The notes under the pieces were generated by a model. The model ran no database searches, was not told the origin of the DNA, and saw nothing but the letters and a program-made list of their open reading frames with translations. The position numbers and the translations under genes were made by a program. This document shows, piece after piece, positions 33,272 to 40,296 of a DNA stretch of 40,296 nt. Within the stretch, counting starts at the first letter, position 1. Each line of letters opens with the position of its first letter. This DNA comes from Hyphomicrobiales bacterium (GTDB lineage: Bacteria > Pseudomonadota > Alphaproteobacteria > Rhizobiales > Beijerinckiaceae): assembly GCA_900473415.1 (NCBI GenBank), contig UCLR01000052.1, forward strand, positions 1 through 40,296. Direction: 5' to 3'.

Positions 33272-34444
33272 TCACTTCGTCTTGTTGAACAGCTCGCGGC
33301 CGATCAGCATGCGGCGGATCTCGCTGGTGCCGGCGCCGATCTCGTAGAGCTTGGCGTCGCGCAGCAGGCGCCCCGTCGGATAGTCGTTGATGTAGCCGTT
33401 GCCGCCCAGCAGCTGGATGGCGTCGAGCGCGACCTGCGTCGCCTTCTCGGCTGCGATCAGAATGGCGCCGGCGGCGTCCTCGCGGGTGGTCTCGCCGCGG
33501 TCGCAGGCCTTGGCGACGGCGTAGACGTAAGACCGGCAGGAGTTCATGGCGACATACATGTCGGCGACCTTGCCCTGTACGAGCTGGAACTCGCCGATCG
33601 ATTGGCCGAACTGCTTGCGCTCGTGGACGTATGGCATGACGATGTCCATCGCCGCCTGCATGATGCCGAGGGGGCCGGCCGCCAGCACGGCGCGCTCATA
33701 GTCGAGCCCGCTCATCAGCACGTTGACGCCGCGCCCGACCTGGCCGAGCACGTTCTCCTCCGGCACTTCGCAATCCTGGAAGACGAGTTCGCAGGTGTCG
33801 GAGCCGCGCATGCCGAGCTTGTCGAGCTTCTGGTGGGTCGAGAAGCCCCTCATGCCCTTCTCGATCAGGAAGGCGGTGATGCCGCGCGTCCCGGCCTCAG
33901 GATCGGTCTTGGCATAGACAACCAGCGTCTCGGCGATCGGGCCGTTGGTGATCCACATCTTGTTGCCGTTGAGGACGTAGCGGTCGCCCTTCTTCTCGGC
34001 CTTCGTCTTCATCGAGACGACGTCGGAGCCCGAGCCCGGCTCCGACATGGCGAGCGCGCCGACATGCTCGCCGGAGATCAGCTTCGGCAGGCATTTCCGC
34101 TTCTGCGCCTCGTTGCCGTTGCGGCGGATCTGATTGACGCAGAGGTTGGAATGGGCGCCGTAGGAGAGGCCGACCGAGGCGGAGGCCCTGCTGACCTCCT
34201 CCACCGCCACGCAATGCTCGAGATAGCCGAGCCCTGAGCCGCCATATTCCTCCTCGACCGTGATGCCGTGCAGGCCGAGCTCTCCCATCTGCGGCCAGAG
34301 ATCACGCGGGAACTGGTTCGTCCGGTCGATCTCCTCGGCGCGCGGGGCGATCTTCTCCTGCGCGAAGGCATGGACGGTGTCGCGGATGGCGTCGGCGGTT
34401 TCGCCGAGATCGAAATTGAAGGGGCGGGGCGCGTTGGCGAGCAT
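33272..34444 (-). CDS. ivd: Isovaleryl-CoA dehydrogenase
   Basis: 390 residues, an acyl-CoA dehydrogenase with NLCVNQIRRNGNEAQK, the FAD-site AMSEPGSGSDVVSM and MWITNGPIAETLVVYAKTD. The base is expected at Glu250 in GLDYERAVLAAGPLG, the position used by isovaleryl-CoA dehydrogenases rather than the C-terminal glutamate of other family members. It oxidises isovaleryl-CoA in leucine breakdown, passing electrons to ETF. GGGAGGTCCACC precedes the ATG. No methylcrotonyl-CoA carboxylase genes are adjacent. Confidence 0.93.
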   Translation of the reverse strand: MLANAPRPFNFDLGETADAIRDTVHAFAQEKIAPRAEEIDRTNQFPRDLWPQMGELGLHGITVEEEYGGSGLGYLEHCVAVEEVSRASASVGLSYGAHSNLCVNQIRRNGNEAQKRKCLPKLISGEHVGALAMSEPGSGSDVVSMKTKAEKKGDRYVLNGNKMWITNGPIAETLVVYAKTDPEAGTRGITAFLIEKGMRGFSTHQKLDKLGMRGSDTCELVFQDCEVPEENVLGQVGRGVNVLMSGLDYERAVLAAGPLGIMQAAMDIVMPYVHERKQFGQSIGEFQLVQGKVADMYVAMNSCRSYVYAVAKACDRGETTREDAAGAILIAAEKATQVALDAIQLLGGNGYINDYPTGRLLRDAKLYEIGAGTSEIRRMLIGRELFNKTK

Positions 34445-34684
34445 GGTGGACCTCCCGTTCCGGCGCTGGAGCGCGGTGTTTGCGCCTTTATAGCGCAGTC
34501 GGACCCGGAGTCAGTGCGCAGCGGCGCGAACGCCGGATGGGCAGGAATGAGGAAGCAGGGCGTTTCGTCGTGGTCGGGCCAGTTGGCGATGCACGTCCTC
34601 CGTCATGCGGGGGACAAGATGCGGACGCCCGCCACGTGTACGGGCGTGACGGCGTCGGGATGACGCAGGGCGGTTCTCTTGCCT

Positions 34685-34706
34685 ATCCTATCCAGGAGGA
34701 TAGGAT
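34685..34706. promoter_or_regulatory. 22-bp perfect operator candidate before the repressor gene
   Basis: ATCCTATCC and GGATAGGAT are perfect inverted arms around AGGA. The dyad includes the AGGAGG ribosome-binding site of the repressor gene (34694-34699), 14 nt before its ATG. A possible promoter is ATGACG (34660) plus TATCCT (34684), spacer 18. RcnR/CsoR-family proteins bind such short AT-flanked dyads in their own promoters, so this is a likely self-operator. Confidence 0.6.
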
Positions 34707-34713
34707 CGATTGC

Positions 34714-34980
34714 ATGAGCCACGCGATGAATCCGGACCTCACCAAGCGTCTGCGACGTGCGCAGGGGCATCTCGGCACCGTGATCGGGATGGTCGAGGCG
34801 GGCAGGGACGTGCCGGATGTCGTCCAGCAGCTTCAGGCGGTCGAGAAGGCGCTGGAGAAGGTCAAGGAGCTGCTGATCTTCGACCATCTCGAGCACCATC
34901 TCTTCGACCACGCTTCCGCGGCCACGCCGGAGGCGAGGCGCATGATCGAGGGCCTCAAGGCCCTGACGAAATATCTGTGA
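34714..34980 (+). CDS. RcnR/CsoR-family metal-responsive repressor, cysteine-less
   Basis: 88 residues from ATG 34714. LRRAQGHLGTVIGMVEAGRD and VVQQLQAVEKALEKVKELLIFDHLEHHL are the family core (PF02583). The N-terminal MSH gives His3 as in nickel/cobalt sensor RcnR, and His58 with His61/62 take the place of the helix-2 ligands. The normally near-invariant helix-2 cysteine (RcnR Cys35) is Val33, and the protein has no cysteine at all. It lies 16 nt before a DmeF-type efflux gene, so it most likely is a DmeR-type cobalt/nickel repressor. Confidence 0.88.
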   Translation: MSHAMNPDLTKRLRRAQGHLGTVIGMVEAGRDVPDVVQQLQAVEKALEKVKELLIFDHLEHHLFDHASAATPEARRMIEGLKALTKYL

Positions 34981-34996
34981 CGACAGGAGCGGCGCG

Positions 34997-35998
34997 ATGG
35001 CCGATCTGAGCGTATTTCCATCCCGGCACGAGCATGTCTTCCTCGGCACGAAGCATGATAGCCACGAGCGGCGAAGCTGGATCGTCGTCGCGCTGACCGT
35101 CGCGACGATGGTCGTCGAGATCGTCGCCGGCACGGCCTTCGGCTCGATGGCGCTCGTCGCCGATGGCTGGCACATGTCGACCCATGCGGCGGCGCTCGGC
35201 ATCGCGGCCTTCGCCTATCGCTTCGCGCGGCGCCATGCGCACGACCGGCGCCTCACCTTCGGCACCGGCAAGCTCGGGGATCTTGCCGCCTTCGCCAGCG
35301 CTGTGCTGCTGATGCTGGTGGCGCTCGCCATTGGCGTCGAATCGGCTTTCCGACTCTATGCGCCCGTGCCGATCGTTTTCGGGCAGGCGATGGCCGTGGC
35401 CGCCATCGGGCTCGTGGTCAATCTCGCCAGCGCCTGGCTGCTGAGCGGCGACCATGACCACCATCATGGCCATCACCACGGCCCTGCCCATGGCCACGAT
35501 CATGGTCACCACGATCACGACCACACGCATGACCACGGTGGCCACCACGCCCATGGCCATCACCGGCATGGCGGCGACAACAATCTGCGCGCCGCTTATA
35601 TGCACGTCGTCGCGGATGCCTTCACCTCGGTTCTGGCGATTGCCGCGCTGCTCGGCGGCAGCCTCTATGGCTGGGTTTGGCTCGATCCGCTGATGGGCGT
35701 CGTCGGGGCGCTGATCATCGCGCATTGGTCCGTCGGGCTGCTGCGGGCCTCGGGCGCCGTGCTGCTCGACGCCGTGCCGGACATGACTCTGGCCGAGCGC
35801 ATCGGCGAGCGGATCGCGCAGGCGGGAGCGGAGATCACCGACCTCCATCTCTGGCAGGTCGGGCCTGGCCATTACGCTGCGATCGTCTCGGTGGTGGCAG
35901 GGGCGCCGCAAGCGCCGGCGCGCTACAAGGCGGCGCTGGCGGGTCTGCCGATGCTCTCCCATGTCACGATCGAGGTGAACGGCGGCGCGGCGGCCTGA
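34997..35998 (+). CDS. dmeF: Cation diffusion facilitator, DmeF-type cobalt/nickel exporter
   Basis: 333 residues. Six helices are expected; the metal-site motifs DGWHMSTHA (from residue 56) and HVVAD (203-207) are typical of the DmeF branch. Residues 152-191 are an extreme His/Asp/Gly-rich cytoplasmic loop (HDHHHGHHHGPAHGHDHGHH and on). The C-terminal domain is short. It exports Co2+ and/or Ni2+ by proton antiport. It directly follows the repressor gene (AGGAGCGGCGCG ribosome-binding site) and ends 12 nt from the convergent transporter gene. Confidence 0.93.
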   Translation: MADLSVFPSRHEHVFLGTKHDSHERRSWIVVALTVATMVVEIVAGTAFGSMALVADGWHMSTHAAALGIAAFAYRFARRHAHDRRLTFGTGKLGDLAAFASAVLLMLVALAIGVESAFRLYAPVPIVFGQAMAVAAIGLVVNLASAWLLSGDHDHHHGHHHGPAHGHDHGHHDHDHTHDHGGHHAHGHHRHGGDNNLRAAYMHVVADAFTSVLAIAALLGGSLYGWVWLDPLMGVVGALIIAHWSVGLLRASGAVLLDAVPDMTLAERIGERIAQAGAEITDLHLWQVGPGHYAAIVSVVAGAPQAPARYKAALAGLPMLSHVTIEVNGGAAA

Positions 35999-36010
35999 GA
36001 CCGGCGCGCT

Positions 36011-37003
36011 TCAGTCGCCGATGACGCCCCGCTTGCGCAGCAGGATCAGCGTGAGCAGCGCCGCGCCGATGCAGGTCAGCGTGACGAAAACCGCGCCGAA
36101 ATCGGACTCCACCCAGGGCAGGCCCTTCACATTGATGCCGAACAGGCCGGTGATGAAGGTCGCGGGCAGGAACAGCGCCGTCAGCAGCGCGAGCACATAG
36201 AGCTGCCGGTTGGTGCGGTTGGCCGAGAGGGCGGCGATCTCGTCCTGCAGCAGTCGCGCACGCTCCTGCACCGACTGGACGTCGTGGTGCAACGCGTCGA
36301 TCCGCTGCAGCAGGCGTTGGGCTGCCCCCTTGACCGCGTCCGGCATGCTGCGTCCGGACTGCGTCTCGCCGAAGCGCCTGAACAGCACATGCAGGCCGGC
36401 GAGCTGGCGGTGGAGCCTGACAGCCGTGCGCCGCATGGCGCCGACGCGCTGCGGCCCGTCATGCAGCCGATCGACGAGGATGTCGTCCTCGACGGTGTCG
36501 GTTTCGTCGAGCAGGCGGATCACGGCGTCAGTGATGTCGTCGATGATGTATTCGATGATTTGCTCCAGCAGCGCGCTGGGGCTGCTGGCTATCTCGCCGC
36601 GGTTCAGCGCCTCGGCCGTCATGCGCGTGGCGTGCAGGGCGTCGCGGCGGCCGGTCAGGACGAAATCATCACCGATGATCCAGCGCAGCGCCCCGACATC
36701 CTCGGATTTCTCGCCGATTTCGCGGATCAGGTCATGCGAGACGCCCCAGGCGAGGCTGGCCGAATGGTCGAGCCGCTGATGCATCTCACGGGAGAGAAGG
36801 GTCTCCCGCGCCGCTTCCGGCAGGTCCAGCTCGCCGATCCAGCTCTGCGCGCGGGTGTGGACGAGGTCGACATGCAGCCAGACGAATCCCTCCGGCGGAT
36901 GAAGCTCGGGCACGACGTCGCGTGGAATCAGGCTCGGGCGGCCAGCGGAATCGAACCGATAGGCCCATACGAACCCGGCCTGGGATTGAAGGTCGCTGGG
37001 CAT
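36011..37003 (-). CDS. CorA/ZntB-family divalent metal transporter
   Basis: 330 residues. A long cytoplasmic N-terminal region ends in the stalk helix QERARLLQDEIAALSANRTNRQL, then two helices with the loop signature GLFGINVKGLPW (Gly289-Asn291). CorA has GMN; GIN/GVN with G-x-P after it is closer to ZntB zinc transporters. It forms pentamers in the inner membrane. Zinc is the best guess, magnesium or nickel/cobalt possible given the neighbouring dmeF. It faces dmeF tail to tail. Confidence 0.88.
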   Translation of the reverse strand: MPSDLQSQAGFVWAYRFDSAGRPSLIPRDVVPELHPPEGFVWLHVDLVHTRAQSWIGELDLPEAARETLLSREMHQRLDHSASLAWGVSHDLIREIGEKSEDVGALRWIIGDDFVLTGRRDALHATRMTAEALNRGEIASSPSALLEQIIEYIIDDITDAVIRLLDETDTVEDDILVDRLHDGPQRVGAMRRTAVRLHRQLAGLHVLFRRFGETQSGRSMPDAVKGAAQRLLQRIDALHHDVQSVQERARLLQDEIAALSANRTNRQLYVLALLTALFLPATFITGLFGINVKGLPWVESDFGAVFVTLTCIGAALLTLILLRKRGVIGD

Positions 37004-37090
37004 ACTGGTCTTCCGCAGCCGTCGGCCGATGGGCCTTATCCGGCTCAGGGCGACGGGATTATGACGATGCGCGTCCGGCTAAGCCAGTCC

Positions 37091-38071
37091 TCAGTTGCGG
37101 CGCACCGAACCGGTGACCTCGACGTCGCGGCTGTCGGCCGTATGGGCCGGAATGTGGCCGGGCGGGACGAAGCGCAGCGGCGCGCCGCCCGCCGCCTTCG
37201 GGGCGCGGATGCCGGCCGGCGTCGGCAGTGCCTTGCGCTCGGCTTTCAAGCGCTGGGCGACCTTCGGTTCGCCGCCGTGCCATTGGCGTGAGCCGATGTC
37301 GAAATGGCCCCGGCGCCAGGCCTCGAACTCGCGCTCGCCACCGAAGAAGGCGTTGCGGTCGACATGGCCGGCGATGCCCGGCACGCGACCGGTCGTGGTG
37401 AACTGCCAGAATTCCCAGCGGTCTCGGGCATAGCGCTTCGTCAGCGGCGCGGCGGTGGAGCGCAGCCAGTAAGGGTGGTCGTTGAAGGCACCTTCCAGCA
37501 CGTCCTCATGGAAGTTGATGTCGGTGTAGATGATCGGCTTCTTGCCGGTGTGCTCGCGCAGGCCCTTCAGCATCACCGCGATCTTCTCCAGCGCGTCCTC
37601 GCGCGAGATCCTGCGGGTGCATTGCGAGTCGTTCTGCCATTCGACGTCGAGGACGGGTGGCAGCGCATCGGGGTCGCGCGGGATGTGCTTCTTGAACCAG
37701 TGCACCTGCTCCTTGGCCGTGCGGCACCACCAGACGAAATGATAGGCGCCGCGTGCGATGCCGTGCTTCTTCGCCTCGGCCCAGTTGCGCTTGAAGCTCG
37801 GATCGATGTGATCGCCGCCCTCCGTCGCCTTGATGAAGGCGAAGCGCGTGCCGGCGTCCTTGACCCGCTCCCAGTCGATCTCGCCCTGCCAGCGGGAGAC
37901 GTCGATGCCTTGGATGATCTTCCGGCGAGCATCGCGGACGCCGTGATGCGGGGCGCTGTCGCCTTTCTTCGGATAGAGCGCGAGCGCCGGCTCCGCGAGG
38001 CAGGCCAGAAGCGCCGCGAAGGTAAGGATTCCAAGCCCGATCCGGGCTCCGGTCAGCTTGCGCGCTGGCAT
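37091..38071 (-). CDS. GH25 muramidase, exported
   Basis: 326 residues from ATG 38071, chosen for GCAGGAGACGACG; an ATG at 38086 is in frame. Signal peptide residues ~8-31 (GILTFAALLACLAEPALA). The GH25 domain has GIDVSRWQGEIDW (Asp57), FIKATEGGDHID, GAYHFVWWC and VLDVEW (Asp142, Glu144), plus YTDINFHEDVLEGAF and WQFTTTGRVPGI. GH25 enzymes cleave the N-acetylmuramic acid-glucosamine bond of peptidoglycan. Cysteines 116 and 150 are shared with the paralogue and could form a disulfide. The C-terminal 60 residues are basic and proline-rich. Confidence 0.92.
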   Translation of the reverse strand: MPARKLTGARIGLGILTFAALLACLAEPALALYPKKGDSAPHHGVRDARRKIIQGIDVSRWQGEIDWERVKDAGTRFAFIKATEGGDHIDPSFKRNWAEAKKHGIARGAYHFVWWCRTAKEQVHWFKKHIPRDPDALPPVLDVEWQNDSQCTRRISREDALEKIAVMLKGLREHTGKKPIIYTDINFHEDVLEGAFNDHPYWLRSTAAPLTKRYARDRWEFWQFTTTGRVPGIAGHVDRNAFFGGEREFEAWRRGHFDIGSRQWHGGEPKVAQRLKAERKALPTPAGIRAPKAAGGAPLRFVPPGHIPAHTADSRDVEVTGSVRRN

Positions 38072-38186
38072 CGTCGTCTCCTGCATCAGAGTTCCTGATG
38101 CGGGAGTGCTGGTTAAGCCGCGGTTAGAATTGCCGCGCAGTCGAAGGATGATCTTCAGCTTTGGTTAACCGGCGAGCCGGCGGCGC

Positions 38187-39188
38187 TCAGTCGATCTGGG
38201 TCGACATGGCCACCGGCGCGCGGGGACGCAGCGACGAGGTGACCACCGGCGCGCTGCCGGGAACACGCGCGACCGGCACATCCTCCGGCACCGGCTCCGG
38301 TGACGGGTTCCGCAGCGGGGCGAGGGGATCGTGTCCCGGCGCCGCCGGGCGGTCCGGGCCCGGACTCGGTTGGCCGGGCATGCGCTTCTGCTTCTCCCAG
38401 CGGCGCGTGCCGATATCGAACTCGCCCTGCATCCAGCCGATGAACTGGCCCTCGTTGCCGAAGAAGGCGTTGCGGTCGACATCGCCGCGGATGCCGGGCA
38501 CGCGGCCGGTCGTGGTGAACTGCCAGATGGCCCAGGGGCGGTCGCTGTAGCGTGCCTCGGGCACCGATGCAGTCGAGCGGATCCAGTAGGGGTAGTCGTT
38601 GAACTGCCCTTCCAGCACGTCCTTGTGGAAGGTGATGTCAGTGTAGATCACCGGCTTCTTACCGGTGAGCTGCTCGAGCTCGGTCAGCATCAGCTGGATC
38701 TTCTCGCGGGCGAGCTCGGGGTCGATCTTCTTCGGGCAGGTGCGGGAATGGCCGTTCCACTCGACATCGAGCACCGGCGGCAGCGCGTCGGGATCGGCCG
38801 GGATCTGTTGCTTGAACCAGACGGCTTGCTCATGGGCCGGGCGGCACCAGTAGACGAAGTGATAGGCACCGCGCGGGATGCCGGCGCGGCGGGCACCTTC
38901 CCAGTTGCGCTGGAAGGCCGGGTCGACATGGTCGCCGCCCTCGGTCGCCTTCATGTAGACGAAGCGGGTGCCGGCGGCCTTGACCGCGCTCCAGTCGATA
39001 TCGCCCTGCCAGCGCGAGATGTCGATGCCATGGACGGGGTAACGATGCGCTGCCGCGACGCCCGGATGGGGCCGTGCATCGCCCTTCGACGGGTAATTGT
39101 CGAAAGCCACGCAACCGCCCAGTACCGCGAAAGCGGTGGCAGCCAGAGCGGGCAGGAGGCGGGAGCTGATCATGCGGCGGGCGTTCAT
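38187..39188 (-). CDS. GH25 muramidase, predicted lipoprotein
   Basis: 333 residues from ATG 39188. The signal peptide ends in a lipobox, AVLGGC, with Cys26 as the lipidation site. The catalytic motifs are GIDISRWQGDIDW (Asp56) and VLDVEW (Asp141, Glu143), and YTDITFHKDVLEGQF, WQFTTTGRVPGI and VDRNAFFG are nearly identical to the downstream paralogue. The C-terminal ~65 residues are a proline-rich linker-like tail (PSPEPVPEDVPVARVPG). It precedes the exported copy by 115 nt in the same direction. Confidence 0.92.
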   Translation of the reverse strand: MNARRMISSRLLPALAATAFAVLGGCVAFDNYPSKGDARPHPGVAAAHRYPVHGIDISRWQGDIDWSAVKAAGTRFVYMKATEGGDHVDPAFQRNWEGARRAGIPRGAYHFVYWCRPAHEQAVWFKQQIPADPDALPPVLDVEWNGHSRTCPKKIDPELAREKIQLMLTELEQLTGKKPVIYTDITFHKDVLEGQFNDYPYWIRSTASVPEARYSDRPWAIWQFTTTGRVPGIRGDVDRNAFFGNEGQFIGWMQGEFDIGTRRWEKQKRMPGQPSPGPDRPAAPGHDPLAPLRNPSPEPVPEDVPVARVPGSAPVVTSSLRPRAPVAMSTQID

Positions 39189-39358
39189 CTCGCGGAGAAT
39201 TGCGGAGAATGCTTGACGGCCGGTTTACGTTACCAAAGTTCTGCCGTCTGTCAGCCCAATCCGGGGCAAAGCGTGAAAGAAGGCAAGGGCAGGCCGATTC
39301 CAGCAGCGGCGCATCGCGCGAAGTTTCGTCGGCAAGGCGTTGCAACAAGGCCAGAAAT
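39189..39358. other. Gap upstream of the lipoprotein muramidase gene
   Basis: The stretch must hold the - strand muramidase promoter. It has a direct duplicate of GCGGAGAAT (at 39191 and 39202, approximately) close to the start codon. I see no clear -35/-10 pair and no other gene. Confidence 0.3.
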
Positions 39359-39389
39359 GCGAATGGCGACCCAGAGGGTCGCCATTCGC
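39359..39389 (-). terminator. Strong hairpin downstream of tRNA-Leu
   Basis: A perfect 13-bp stem GCGAATGGCGACC/GGTCGCCATTCGC with a 5-nt loop lies 18 nt beyond the tRNA 3' end. On the - strand ATTTCTGG follows, a weak T-tract. Likely terminator or processing guard of the tRNA transcript. Confidence 0.65.
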
Positions 39390-39407
39390 TGGACCGAAGT
39401 CCGAATT

Positions 39408-39492
39408 TGGTGCGGTCGAGAGGACTCGAACCTCCACGGGTCTCCCCGCTACCACCTCAAGGTAGTGCGTCTACCAGTTCCGCCACGACCGC
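39408..39492 (-). tRNA. tRNA-Leu (anticodon GAG)
   Basis: On the - strand the 85-nt sequence starts GCGGTCGTGGCGGAACTGG and ends CGACCGCACCA, with CCA encoded. The 7-bp acceptor stem GCGGTCG/CGACCGC is perfect. The anticodon stem CTACC/GGTAG encloses TTGAGGT, giving anticodon GAG (39458-39456), which reads CUC and CUU. A long variable arm (GCGGGGAGACCCGTG) and GGTTCGAGTCC T-loop confirm the leucine class II form. Confidence 0.97.
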
Positions 39493-39681
39493 AGCTCGGT
39501 TCCGGTTGCGGGCGGCGCATCCGGTGAGCGGCGCCGATCTAGCAAATCGAATCCGCCGCTACAAGAGTGTCATTGTGGAAAAAGCGCTCATCGTCGCTTT
39601 TCTGCGAGAATGCTCAGACCGCCGTGCGTCCGATCGGACGCCTAGTGACGATCTATCTCTTTGTTGTTGCATCGGATTGGT

Positions 39682-39706
39682 CCGAAAAGGGCATTCCACT
39701 TTTCGG
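39682..39706. repeat. Second rhizobial-type palindrome, after the FliN-like gene
   Basis: CCGAAAAG and CTTTTCGG pair around a 9-nt loop, with outer partly matching arms (ATCGGATTGGT…GTCCGAGGCTCT). The core CCGAAAAG…CCACTTTTCGG is like intergenic palindromes I know from Rhizobiales. It lies 9 nt beyond the stop of the - strand FliN-like gene and may end its transcript. The rest of the 39493-39681 gap shows no gene. Confidence 0.6.
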
Positions 39707-39715
39707 TCCGAGGCT

Positions 39716-39985
39716 CTAGGCAGCCTCGGCGACGCTCTGCAGGGTGTAGATGGTCGGGCGCATCAGCATCTGCGTGACCTCGACGGAGATGCGCGCGCCG
39801 CTGACGACGACGATTCCCTTGGCGAAGGGGTGGTTGTTGGCGAGAATCTGGACCTCGTCCATCTCGCTGGTGTTGAGCTCGATGATGGCGCCGCGGCCGA
39901 GGCGCAGGAGCTTGTAGATCGGCATCTGGGTCTGACCCAACACGACGGTGAGCTCGACTGGGACGAGTTCTAGATCGGCCTTCAA
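39716..39985 (-). CDS. Solo FliN/SpoA-domain protein (flagellar motor switch type)
   Basis: 89 residues with a TTG start at 39985, supported by GGAGG six bases upstream. Almost the whole protein is one SpoA domain: PVELTVVLGQTQMPIYKLLRLG, GRGAIIELN, DEVQILANNHPFAKG and ARISVEVTQML. FliN forms part of the C-ring that sets flagellar rotation and docks export substrates; type III secretion homologues exist. No flagellar gene is nearby, so it stands alone between tRNA-Leu and lipB. It is shorter than standard FliN because the N-terminal region is absent. Confidence 0.85.
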   Translation of the reverse strand: MKADLELVPVELTVVLGQTQMPIYKLLRLGRGAIIELNTSEMDEVQILANNHPFAKGIVVVSGARISVEVTQMLMRPTIYTLQSVAEAA

Positions 39986-40116
39986 CTCTTGCCTCCGGAC
40001 GCCTATTTCGGAATTCGACCAGTGAAACTTGCCTGCCGACCGTTCCGGGCGCAGGAAGCGACACGGGCGGCCGGTTCTCTCCGGCTTGGAAAGATTGAAT
40101 GGAACATGGTTAAGCC

Positions 40117-40296
40117 ATGGTGAACATGCGCGGCGAGCTCGACGTCTCCTTCCTGCCGGAGACGGGTTCCGAGCCGGTCGAATGGGTCGTGGCCGAGGGG
40201 CTGACGGGCTACGACGAGGCGGTGGCCGAGATGGAAATGCGCGCCGCGTTGATCGCCGACGGCAAGGCGCGCGAGCGCGTCTGGCTGGTCGAGCAT
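40117..40296 (+). CDS. lipB: Octanoyltransferase LipB, N-terminal part (runs off the window)
   Basis: 60 codons are open to the window edge. The reading VEWVVAEGLTGYDEAVAEM and ERVWLVEH matches the start of LipB, where the next residues are normally PPxYTxG. LipB moves octanoyl from acyl-carrier protein to lipoyl domains, the first step of lipoate assembly. ATG 40117 is chosen; ATG 40126 is in frame. No clear ribosome-binding site is seen, and CATGG-TTAAG-CCATG (40105-40119) folds over the start. Confidence 0.88.
   Translation, partial: MVNMRGELDVSFLPETGSEPVEWVVAEGLTGYDEAVAEMEMRAALIADGKARERVWLVEH

Noticed and set aside
39493..39681. Possible gene or tRNA array in the gap next to tRNA-Leu.
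   Set aside because: No cloverleaf, no credible start with ribosome-binding site; a + strand open frame crosses the tRNA and the FliN gene antisense.

Overview
The window reads as a piece of an alphaproteobacterial chromosome, most likely order Hyphomicrobiales (Rhizobiales). A Bosea- or Methylobacterium-like organism is my guess from overall resemblance and is not proven here. The reasons are the high-GC coding with strong third-position GC, the gene order of the ribosomal cluster, GTG-started rpoA, adenylate kinase with the short LID, an alphaproteobacterial-type LexA site (GTTC-N7-GTTC), and palindromic intergenic repeats of kinds I recognise from Rhizobiales genomes.

Region 1 (1-14760) is the S10-spc-alpha ribosomal cluster on the + strand. 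It holds the last codons of tuf, then rpsJ-rplC-rplD-rplW-rplB-rpsS-rplV-rpsC-rplP-rpmC-rpsQ, rplN-rplX-rplE-rpsN-rpsH-rplF-rplR-rpsE-rpmD-rplO-secY-adk, and rpsM-rpsK-rpoA-rplQ, closing with a strong intrinsic terminator. All genes look intact. The gaps are not empty: most of the larger ones carry a GC-rich perfect or near-perfect hairpin without a U-tract, and the rpsQ-rplN gap carries a rhizobial-type palindrome.

Region 2 (14761-25024) is a mixed housekeeping and accessory stretch. It contains a DegP/DegQ-type periplasmic protease coupled to rarA, a dispersed palindromic repeat, a small secreted four-Cys protein, an orphan oligopeptide-type ABC substrate-binding protein with a Tat signal, crcB coupled to an RluC-type pseudouridine synthase, a secreted three-repeat PsiF-like protein behind two mirrored LexA-type boxes, a HAD phosphatase, an MFS exporter and an unrecognised conserved-looking 149-residue protein.

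Region 3 (25025-32724) holds the propionyl-CoA carboxylase biotin subunit followed closely by a glutathione S-transferase homologue, an LprI-like secreted protein, a YdcF-type membrane protein, a DUF3253-DUF599 pair on the - strand, a tiny two-helix membrane protein, and an ABC exporter. The exporter's leader contains a 16-codon proline-rich upstream ORF with a strong ribosome-binding site and several hairpins, which is the best candidate here for an undescribed regulatory system.

Region 4 (32725-40296) holds ivd coupled to a gamma-glutamylcyclotransferase-like gene, a cobalt/nickel-type efflux pair (a cysteine-less RcnR/CsoR-family repressor with a perfect 22-bp operator, plus DmeF), a CorA/ZntB-type transporter, two tandem GH25 muramidases (one exported, one lipoprotein), tRNA-Leu(GAG), a solo FliN-type SpoA protein with a TTG start, and the 5' part of lipB running off the end. 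No CRISPR array, insertion sequence, phage module or rRNA was seen.
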